A DNA stretch of 64,000 nt from Ligula intestinalis (lineage: Eukaryota > Platyhelminthes > Cestoda > Diphyllobothriidea > Diphyllobothriidae): positions 88,765,976-88,829,975 of the forward strand of contig JAYGXS010000003.1 of assembly GCA_036362985.1 (NCBI GenBank), in the 5' to 3' direction. The notes beneath the pieces were generated by a model. That model saw only the letters and a program-made list of their open reading frames with translations, made no database searches and was not told the origin of the DNA. Shown here one piece after another: positions 56,701 through 64,000 of this stretch (position 1 is its first letter; each line of letters opens with the position of its first letter). A program made the position numbers and the translations under genes.

Positions 56701-57035
56701 TATTAACATCATTTAAAGTACCAGTTCTACTAAAACTCTGCTACATTGCTAGTTAGTTGTGGTAGAAATAGTAGTAACAGTATTAGTTTCGGTCTCAGTG
56801 ATTTTTCCTTGACACCTACTGCAGAGGATTAAGGTAGGTAGTGCAGCAGTATCAGCACAAAGTTTTCTGTCACTTTAGACTAGACGAGGTGGTGTTCTGG
56901 CCCGCATTGGAAAAAGTAGCTAAAGATAGATCTAATTTTGGTTTTCTTAGCCCAGGATGATTTCGGATAGTGTGGTTGATGTCTGCTACGTCTACTATCC
57001 ATTACATATCACCCTTCTTCTTTATTCCCCTTCAG
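53705..57035. other. intergenic with one possible exon
   Basis: Mostly unassigned. A frame at 55999-56223 (74 codons) has no known motif. See the low-confidence vWA-like entry. Confidence 0.4.
55650..55862 (+). pseudogene. possible von Willebrand A-like domain fragment
   Basis: The frame ends LVYFMLFSKTDGRTYTEIKNVIEK, FKEKGVHMKGGV. The pattern hydrophobic strand, TDGR, amphipathic helix, KxxGV recalls the middle of vWA domains (TDGxS...LKxxGVxxxxxGV). There is no metal-site DxSxS in this piece and no continuation was found. It could be a chance match or an old gene copy. Confidence 0.25.
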
Positions 57036-57039
57036 TGAA

Positions 57040-57140
57040 CCAACGTGATTGGTGCATATGGGTGACTTCATCGGAATCGATGGTCAAACGATCACCCCCA
57101 TTATCACCAGGGTTTGAACCCTGCCCATGTTGACAAGGAC
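57040..57140 (-). repeat. tRNA-like SINE remnant
   Basis: Minus strand AGGGTTCAAACCCTGG (about 57122-57107) is a good B-box with its own stem, as in a tRNA T-arm. No clear A-box. Plausibly another SINE copy. Confidence 0.35.
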
Positions 57141-57609
57141 GGTTTCTGCTTATTTGTCAAACCACTCTAATCAAACAATTTGGTCAGTGCGCTTCAAAAG
57201 TTCGGAAGAACATGCAACTGGATTAACGGAATCAACGGATGAATTTTCATGTGATGGCAGTAACTCACACTGTACGCCAACGAATACAACACTAACGTTG
57301 AATCCCGGCTAACGGATACAAGGTCAGTTTTTATTCCGCCGTAGGAGTGACATGTCGATTGCCAGTCTAAGGCAAAACTAAACTATTAGTGGATGATTGC
57401 AGAAGTCAAAAAATGAATGATCAGATGGCTGATACAAGTCTGCCAACTGCTCATTCAAAAATGCCACCCAACAAGCACTATGCAGACTGCGAGTCGACCT
57501 TTGCGGCACAGGAACTGTCTCTGTCACATGCCTCCATCCTAAAATGTTTTCAGAGTCACCTGTAGTCAGGGAATGTAACTATAACGAGAACCAGTTTCAC
57601 ATATTTTCT

Positions 57610-58430
57610 TCGAATCGTCCCACTCAGTCACTTTGAGCGGCTCTTTCTTATGGAACACAGTTCAACACACAAGACACCCTTGGAGAGAAGACGTTATTGC
57701 ATCCTTCGAATCAGCGCTTAGGAGTGTAAAGCCGAGGATGGATATGGAAAGTAATTTACGAGCAAATTCCCCAGAAATCCCGCCGGATAAAGAGTCTATA
57801 GTCAGAACTACGAGAACTTTAGAAATACGGATAATGAAGGATGTTGTCATGCTGTCCACTGAAAGGGGTGCTCGAAAGTCGGACACTGTTCAAAACTGGT
57901 ATGCCTATTCATGGGCAAGGAAACATAGGCTTTATCGGCTGTAGGCTAGTTCAAAAAAATTTAAAATCGTGAGTGAGGTCATAAATAAGTAACGCAAGAC
58001 AGTCACACTTCCCAGAAGGACACCGCTGGCTACAGATGACACTGATGCTTTTGTTGTGTGCTTCTACTGCCCACTAAAGGTGCACAAGTCCGGAGTGCCC
58101 TTGCACACCACTGTGTACTTATGTGACGCCCCAAAGATTGGGTTGTTAAAGTGGCTGTATATGCGACTCTTTTTAGTAACAAGGATTTAGACTGGACAGT
58201 AAAGGCCGCATATAAGGCTGGACCCCCCTCCATAATTTATGAATGCAGACATACCAGATAAGGGTTTCTTTAAGTGATAGCTCATTGTTTTCCTCTATTC
58301 CATTGGTTCGACCGTCAACAGTAACGACAGACTTTTTGAAAAAAGTACGTTTAAACTGATCAACATCTAAAGGCGACTTCGAATGTCTCCTGTCGTGAAA
58401 TGGGTATTTGAGTCATGGTTCACGGGCTCC
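57610..58430 (+). mobile_element. PLE fragment I: RT N-terminal half, degenerate
   Basis: HPWREDVIASFESALRSVKP, EIPPDKESIVRTTRTLEIRI, MKDVVMLSTERGARKSDTVQ (the DKG region, usual form DIVILxADKGxxTVVxxxxDY) occupy 57633-57940. After a stop, VHKSGVPLRTTVYLCDAPKIGLLKWLY (about 58078-58160; usual form KVHKPGVPLRPIV) and VSLSDSSLFSSIP (about 58265-58300; usual form SFDVxSLFTSIP) follow. The catalytic Asp of the last motif has changed. It ends about 240 bases before the gypsy LTR. Confidence 0.75.
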
Positions 58431-58666
58431 CAATTTCTAAACAAGTGCAACGATTTGCCCAATCCATAATTGGGACTGGGACTAAATCTAGTCAAAGCAA
58501 GTCGCCACTTGGGGAACGGACAGGCCACCGCGCTATCCAACGCCAGAACCTGAGGGCCAGATGACCGACAATCATCACGTTAGTGTTCACCGTGCGTGAT
58601 GAAGGTTCAGCAGTTTAGAGCCCGCATGCTGTTCAACAAACTACCAACACGCAAAAATGAAATTAC

Positions 58667-59051
58667 TGTTAAGTATATTTGTATGTTTGCAGTAATGACT
58701 GTATCCTATTGTTATAGGGACGCCAGCGGCCATGCACTTAGAGCCCACGGCCTCGAGTCATGCGCACAGGCAAACGACAAACGCCGACGACTGCTCACGC
58801 AGCGCGAGGAATTATCGAACAACGTGTACACGCGACGATAGTTCACGCAGATTGGGGGTTATCGATTTGCGGCAAAATATCGATCCGCTGCATGATATTG
58901 GGCCATGAGTATTCTATAAATAAATAGGCTATATTGGAAAAGCTAAAAATCCTGCTGTCTCTGTATGGATCAGAATAAAGGCTTCTTATCAGAACCACTC
59001 TATTGGCTTCTTCTGCTTATTAGTCGGGTCCCAACCAACTGGGCTGTAACA
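58667..59051 (+). repeat. 5' long terminal repeat of gypsy element
   Basis: Proposed limits TGTTA...TAACA, a perfect 5-base inverted terminal pair, 385 bp. Within it CTATAAATA at 58913 (TATA-like) and AGAATAAAGG at 58972 (polyadenylation-like) lie in the order expected. No second LTR exists in the window, so limits rest on these signals. Confidence 0.6.
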
Positions 59052-59053
59052 AC

Positions 59054-59071
59054 TGGCGACGCAGCCGAACA
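59054..59071 (+). other. primer binding site of gypsy element
   Basis: TGGCGACGCAGCCG begins three bases after the LTR end; TGG is the complement of a tRNA CCA end. The tRNA used cannot be named from sequence. Confidence 0.5.
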
Positions 59072-59077
59072 AACATC

Positions 59078-59945
59078 ATGATCAGCCAAGAACAGATGAA
59101 AGAAACGCTGAAAGAAGTACTGGATGTCCATCGGGAAAGCTTCATAGCATTTATTAAGGAAATGCAAGGAAATTGGGGGCCAGTCTCCACAGACGGCAAA
59201 CGAAAGCAGATTGAGGACCGGATAACTGAGTTCCCAGCCTGTGAATTGCGAGGCCTGGTTACGGAAATATGAAAGACTGTTTGCAGAAGGAGCACAACTA
59301 GAGGATAAGACAAAGGTGGAGATTCTACTGCTCAAGCTTGGTCAACGAGAACATGAACGGTACGTTTAGTTTGTTTTACCTGCGAAGCCGGTTGACACAC
59401 CATTTTTGGACACAGTTAAGAAATTGGAGTCTTTACTCAGTTTCTCTAAATCGTTGTTTCACAGACGTTACGAGTGTTTGAAGCTGGAGAAACAGCCAGA
59501 GGAAGACTTCTTTGACCTAGCCGGCCGACTGAATTATGTATATCATCAAGCGAATTTAGAAACTGCCACTAGCCAGCAGATGAAAGCTCTCCTGTGTATT
59601 AAAGCCATGGTGCTTCCTAACGACGCTGACATCCGTACAAGCCTCCGCGTTCAATTGGATCAGAGAACCGAAAAGACGGTTCAAGAGTAAGCAGAGGCGT
59701 GCGCTCGCATTATGAACATCAAAAGCGACACTTGGCTGATAGGGGACACAATCAACCAACCAGTGCGTGTGTACGAAGCAAAAGCCAGCAAACCTAGGGA
59801 GAAGTTTAGTTCCCCAACGAAACCAAAAAGAGCCTGTTGGAAATGTGGTGGAGGGCATTTTGTATCCGATTGCCCTAATCGCACTAGAATGTGTTAAAAG
59901 TGCTCCTTACTTGGTCATAAGGCAACCCATTATTCGTACCAAATC
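59078..59945 (+). pseudogene. gypsy gag with zinc knuckle, broken
   Basis: Starts MISQEQMKETLKEVL at 59078. After a shift near 59250, frame LFAEGAQLEDKTKVEILLLKLGQREHERYV, a stop, then KPVDTPFLDTVKKLESLL and the capsid-like stretch to 59690. After a further stop, CWKCGGGHFVSDC (CX2CX3HX4C, about 59840-59880) is the nucleic-acid-binding knuckle. A possible second knuckle (C*KCSLLGHKATH) is spoiled by a stop and a missing Cys. Confidence 0.8.
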
Positions 59946-60019
59946 TCTCAGTCCAAGAAAGAGCTATGATGCCATAACCCAAAGTGAGTCACAGGTCCTC
60001 AGTTGCGAAGACAGACCAT

Positions 60020-60252
60020 AGTTGACGGTCACTCTAGATGGAGAACATATTACGTTGCAGGGTGACACAGTGTCAGACCTTACGATAATTAGAAAAGGCA
60101 TGTGGGAGGCTCTGGGAGTGCCAGAATTGAAGCCAACGACCATCCGTGCCTGGACATCAAATAATACGCAAATGCTTGTTGAGGGTGTTTTCCAGGCCTC
60201 TATCGCGTTTGAGGAAAAGGCCTGTTTGTCTGACATTTATGTATCGAACTAG
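60020..60252 (+). pseudogene. gypsy aspartic protease region
   Basis: VTLDGEHITLQGDTVSDLTII: the active site, normally DTGSD, reads DTVSD, so the catalytic Gly is lost. Downstream LGVPELKPT and an ASIAFEEK strand fit the fold. Stop at 60250-60252. Confidence 0.65.
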
Positions 60253-60376
60253 AACACTGATCTCCTTGGAAATAAGACTAGATACAAACTGAGGTCTCTG
60301 GAATCGGCCATTCCAGGAGATATGCTGTGCGGTAGCCATTACAGAAGAGGACCTGAAGCAGAAGTATGCCGAGTAG

Positions 60377-60770
60377 ATGGAGATGTCAGCCGAAAGGTGT
60401 ACAAAGAATACAGAAAGCTTGAGGATAAAGTCTGGGAAAAACCCAGTAATTAGACAGAGTAGACGTATCCCTTTTGCCGTACAAACAGCGGTCAAGGAAG
60501 AACTGGAGCGCTTGCAGCAGAAAGGCATAATCTATTCCACAAATTATTTAGCATGGGTTGCTCCCGTTGTCACCGTAAAGAAGCCAAACGGTAGGATAAG
60601 ACTATGCGCAGACTACTCGACCGGGCTGAATGACGCATTAGAAGACTAGCACTACCCCTTGCCAACTGTAGACCACATTTTTGTCACCCTTAATGGAGGG
60701 AAAGTTTTCGCGAGGATTGACCTTTCAGATGCGTACCTACAGTAACCAGTTGATGAAGCTTTCTTCTTAC
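60377..60770 (+). pseudogene. gypsy reverse transcriptase, N-terminal part
   Basis: RRIPFAVQTAVKEELERLQQKGII, LAWVAPVVTVKKPNGRIRLCADY and, after a TAG near 60648, HYPLPTVDHIFVTLNGGKVFARIDLSDAYLQ with the first catalytic Asp in IDLSDAY. A TAA follows. The YxDD box is not reached. Confidence 0.85.
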
Positions 60771-60939
60771 TTAAAATTTTTTACATCGTTTTGCAAAACT
60801 AGGTGAGGGAATAGAGAGTGTGATAGACGCTACGCATGTCTTTTTCGCATAGCATAATCTAGTACCTACTCAAACCGTCAGTCCATGACGTAATTGGTGA
60901 ATTCTACAGTTCTCGACCGTAGATATATACTGTCAATTA

Positions 60940-61050
60940 CACCACAAGTTCGGCTTTGCCGATGCATTTCTTAAATCCTATGTACCAAGAGGGAGTTCAA
61001 AGGCGTTTGCCTATATTTCCTTTAATAAATTTGACTTGACTTGACTTGAC
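60940..61050 (+). repeat. (TTGAC)n-tailed dispersed repeat, copy 3
   Basis: TCGGCTTTGCCGATGCATTTC, GTACCAAGAGGGAGTTCAAAG, GTTTGCCTATATTTCC, TTTAATAAA and then four perfect TTGAC units at 61031-61050. Short: only the last 110 bases of the family, as expected of 5' truncation. Confidence 0.8.
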
Positions 61051-61051
61051 A

Positions 61052-62212
61052 GTATAAGCGTAGACAGGCAGTTTGCTAAGATGAGCGGACGGCACGAGAT
61101 AGAACTAATTTTAAAATTAATTGCAGGCACGTAGCCATTTTAAAACTAAGTTTAATTCTTTGCTTAACTGTCGAAGTTTAAAAAACGAAAGAGCTTTGGT
61201 GGAAGCTTAACAACTTAAATTTTTTGTGAATCCTTTTCAAGAATGAAAGTTAAATTTAAAATGAAAGTGGAAAAACGTCGAGCGTCGCAAGTTGTTATGT
61301 TTGCCCACATATTTGGTGGTCGGCCAGAGGGAAGTCCCCTCTAAATTTCATCTTTTTAGCGCTCAGAGAATAACACTGGCAATAGGTTTTCTGCTGCATC
61401 CTAGTGCAGTCACGCCAAAAAACAACTTTTTTTCTACGTCATAAGTTAGTTACTACTGACAGTTCTTTTTGCACCTTTTTCGACGCCTGGCATGCACGCA
61501 TATTTTCACGTGCAAAGTACTCGTGCATGAAAAGCTCTAAGGACGGTTGATTAAGCGGGCTCCTTCCACTAAACTCATGAACTTCTCTGCTTCCTGCTAT
61601 TTAAGTCAGTACCACAAGTGAACTTCTGGACGCAAAACCGGTGGTCATTGTACCATGGGGGGGGTGATTTAATATCATGCAATGATTCGTGCAGAAGACC
61701 ATTCAGCAATAATTTATACTGGGTATTGGCAGTCTAGTTAAGTATAAATAACCACGGGTAGACAACAGGATGGACTAACACACGTGCCTACGACACAGGT
61801 TCTGGACGGAATTCCTCTTTAAAGTCTAGGTTACAAAACTCATTCAGCGTGTACTGCCCCAAATCCCCACTCGTCCAGAAAAGCTCTTCAATCCACAGCG
61901 CCACACCCCAGAGCTATTCTCCAGATCCCAACACCCCTTCACTTTACTGAACTTGCACCACACGTTCAGCGGGGGGTAAACAACTGTAATATTATTTGTC
62001 ATTTCATCTGTCAAGTGCTAACTATGCCTTGGTGAGGATGGTAGGTAAATAATTTATCAGATATATGTGTGCGTGAGATATTCTCGTTCCTTCGACCCCT
62101 TTCTTTTAATACCTCTAGACTGTTTTCAGCACAAGTTTTGTAGTATCTGGCAAAAATCAGGCTGTCTCATTAAACGATTGGAGCGAATTCTTTAAATTAA
62201 CCTCACCTGTTA
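61052..62212. other. intergenic, no gene seen
   Basis: Between two oppositely oriented tailed repeats. No recognisable coding sequence. Confidence 0.45.
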
Positions 62213-62560
62213 CAAGTCAAGTCAAATTTATTGAAGGAAATATAGGCAAACGCCTTTGAGCTCCCTCTTGGTACAAATGATTTAAGAAATGCATCGGCAT
62301 AGCCGAACATTCCAAAAAAGTCGTTGACACAATTTTAGACGACTACTCGCTTGTTTCAAGTAATACACTCACATTCAGTTAACACGAGCCAGCAGTGTTA
62401 CTGAGGAAGAAGAGCAGACAGTGTAAAAACTCCTAAGGCTGGCTCATAATTTAAAATGGAATGTCATTTGTGGTTTTTAGGAGAAAAACTGTCGCTCGTG
62501 GGGAAAGTTTGTGAATGATAGCGGCATGATGCTTCTGTGAACGTTGACGGCAGCCATTGC
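62213..62560 (-). repeat. (TTGAC)n-tailed dispersed repeat, copy 4
   Basis: On the plus strand it starts AAGTCAAGTCAAATTTATT and continues GGCAAACGCCTTTGAGCTCCC, GGTACAAATGATTTAAG, GCATCGGCATAGCCGAAC and CAGTTAACACGAGCCAGC. Read on the minus strand it matches copy 1 over roughly 300 bases. Confidence 0.8.
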
Positions 62561-62750
62561 GTCCAAGACGAGTAATATCTACATCCGAAGGACCATACGA
62601 GGAGGAGACCTCGGAGTCACGAGAGCGTCACACTTTACTCGTCTCAGAATAAATGCACTCCGACTTATCTCCTCAGGACAACTGGCTTACTTATAACATG
62701 GCAATAGCAGCAAAATGATTGATGGGATCCATATCATTTCGAGAGAGCTC

Positions 62751-62780
62751 GTCGCCGTAAAGAAGCCAAACGGTAGGATA
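62751..62780 (+). repeat. 30-base gypsy RT word at the PLE truncation point
   Basis: Matches gypsy RT at 60569-60598 with one mismatch; in frame it codes VAVKKPNGRIR. PLE sequence starts two bases later. An ACAAATTG unit is doubled at the junction (62784-62799). Confidence 0.7.
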
Positions 62781-62782
62781 CG

Positions 62783-63823
62783 ACAAATTGACAAATTGAC
62801 GGAGTCGCGATGGGAAGCCCACTAGGACCTGCCTTTGCTGACATATTTATGGGCCATTTAGAAGGCAAAGTATCTGCCAAATTGAACAATAACACACTAT
62901 ACAGACGATATGTAGATGATATATTTGCGATTGTGGACAATCCAAGGGAAGCCGAAGGATTATTGTCCACAATGAACAGTCTGCATCCTAAGATAACATT
63001 TACCATGGAACGAGAACAAGATAACCATCTTTCCTTTCTCTACGTTAACTTATCCAGACAGAAAGATGGTTCCATTACACGGACGGTCTTCCATAAAAAC
63101 ACCTGGAAAGGACAATATTTACATTATCTGAGTTTTGTTCCCATTCAATGGAAACGTAACTTGGTATATACTCTTTTCCAGAGGACCAGAATGATCTGTT
63201 CTACGGATACATTGGAAAATGAATTAACCAACCTTAACCGCACCCTTATGAAGCGAGGATATCCAAGTCAATTTATAGACAAATACAATAAACCTCTAAG
63301 ACCTGAATTGACTCAACAATTAGCACCAAAAAAGCCCGTCTTCATTTCCTTACCATTTAAGAGCGACAACATACTAAACACCATCAAAAGACGCCTTCTC
63401 AAGGCCATTGGAAGGACGTACTATGCTGCTGATCTGATAATTTGCAATCCGACAAAGCCTTTACCAGTTCCTCATGCGAAGGATGCCATGCCGATGCACG
63501 CCACTTCAAACTGCATTTATTAATTTTCATGTACTTGCGGATGCAAGTACATAGGGCGAACGCAGAGGCAATCGGCCACCAGAGCTAAGGAACATTTACC
63601 TAGCTGGCTAATGAAACAAGAAAACAGAATTCCCCGATCCTCAATTACTGAACATCTGTTAGACTCAGGCCATTCTGTTGACCCCAAAACGTCCTTCCGA
63701 GTACTTGTTCGAGCACGAACAAATCGCAGTTTACGCTACCTGGAGGCAGCCTACGTACGGCGGGTCAAACCCGACCTATGTAAACAGTTGGAGCATGTAG
63801 TGAACCTAACTTTGCCTTGGTAA
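62783..63823 (+). mobile_element. PLE copy J (5' truncated, well preserved)
   Basis: Starts inside RT at QIDGVAMGSPLGP and runs to the end of the endonuclease at TAA 63821-63823. Its protein family differs from copies A-D. Little 3' region is left before the window end, so its terminus and any hammerhead lie at the very edge or outside. Confidence 0.9.
62792..63823 (+). pseudogene. PLE RT palm to GIY-YIG endonuclease, single stop
   Basis: One frame with one TAA at 63521-63523. RT: DGVAMGSPLGPAFADIF, YRRYVDDIFAIVDN (catalytic Asp pair), LSFLYVNLSRQKDGS, SFVPIQWKRNLVYTLFQR, RGYPSQFIDKY. Linker: FISLPFKSDNI, RRLLKAIGRTYYAADLI. The stop follows SNCIY, then FSCTCGCKYIGRT (CxC pair and YIG intact), ATRAKEHLPSWL, SSITEHLLDSGH and RYLEAAYVRRVKPDLCKQ. 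The active site of both enzymes is preserved; the 5' half of RT is missing, so this copy cannot replicate. Confidence 0.9.
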
Positions 63824-64000
63824 CATTGGCTCCCTGTTTCTACATTTTTCCTCCTAAGTTGTTACTTCAGGTGTTTTTCCCTGTTATTTTTGCTGACCAT
63901 AGCTTTTGAACTTCTCATGTTATTGATTAGCCACTTGGCCACTCCTTATGACCTTGTGTTGATATCGATTTTTCTGTACGAATTCATTGTGTATCTCCTC
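63824..64000. other. 3' flank of PLE copy J
   Basis: T-rich sequence with no clear terminal hairpin before the window ends. Confidence 0.4.

Larger units (their letters stand above)
58667..60775 (+). mobile_element. Ty3/gypsy LTR retrotransposon, 3' truncated
   Basis: 5' LTR, primer site, gag with zinc knuckle, protease and the start of RT are in canonical order. RT breaks off after DLSDAYLQ*PVDE at about 60760 and integrase, RNase H and 3' LTR are absent. RT wording (NYLAWVAPVVTVKKPNGRIRLCADYSTGLN) resembles the CsRn1-type elements of flatworms. Many stops and shifts; inactive. An old element copy, described only. Confidence 0.85.

Noticed and set aside
1..64000. CRISPR arrays, operons, bacterial promoters, rRNA or functional tRNA genes
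   Set aside because: No regular spacer-repeat pattern, no tightly packed co-directional genes and no full tRNA or rRNA was seen; the window is eukaryotic.

Overview
The window is eukaryotic: AT-rich, gene-poor and full of decayed retroelements. The mix is Penelope-like elements (PLEs) with GIY-YIG endonucleases, an RTE/SR2-type and a CR1-type non-LTR element, a Ty3/gypsy element, a mariner relative and a tRNA-derived SINE carrying a hammerhead motif. Together with a flatworm-style peptide receptor this points to a platyhelminth, most likely a tapeworm. That assignment is an inference from element types; no rRNA or housekeeping gene is present to test it.

Only one host gene is well supported: an uninterrupted class A G-protein coupled receptor on the minus strand (42322-43545), perhaps the main coding exon of a spliced gene.

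Layout. 1-5.5 kb: intergenic, with a G-rich run and a divergent pair of PLE termini (2.4-2.6 kb). 5.5-7.04 kb: complete but inactivated mariner-type transposon with intact ends and a TA duplication. 10.6-15.8 kb: four PLE fragments in alternating orientation (+,-,+,-); the middle two form a 3.3-kb near-palindrome. 16.6-18 kb: CR1-like RT relic. 18-27.5 kb: mostly empty. 27.5-29.2 kb: diverged tandem duplication with a hammerhead-like PLE terminus in the second unit. 29.4-30.3 kb: PLE N-terminus joined to a PLE 3' end. 32.1-32.8 kb: PLE endonuclease with open frame. 33.7-34.25 kb: SINE cluster. 35-39.5 kb: three PLE endonuclease fragments and a (TTGAC)n-tailed repeat. 42.3-43.5 kb: receptor gene. 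46.8-47.2 kb: PLE termini, one with a nearly intact hammerhead. 49.4-50.3 kb: possible PLE RT scrap and a GC-rich repeat. 51.8-52.6 kb: RTE relic. 53.4-53.7 kb: second tailed repeat. 57.6-58.4 kb: PLE RT relic. 58.67-60.77 kb: truncated gypsy element with its 5' LTR. 60.9 and 62.2 kb: two more tailed repeats, tail to tail. 62.78-63.82 kb: well-preserved 5'-truncated PLE.

The main theme is self-cleaving RNA. At least five repeat families carry the hammerhead ribozyme layout (stem I, CUGANGA, stem II, GAAA, stem III, UH cleavage site). In most, stem III is a 4- or 10-nt self-complementary word, which suits cleavage as dimers of tandem or paired element ends. PLE copies repeatedly lie in inverted pairs. 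All structure calls were made by eye; no search or folding program was run.
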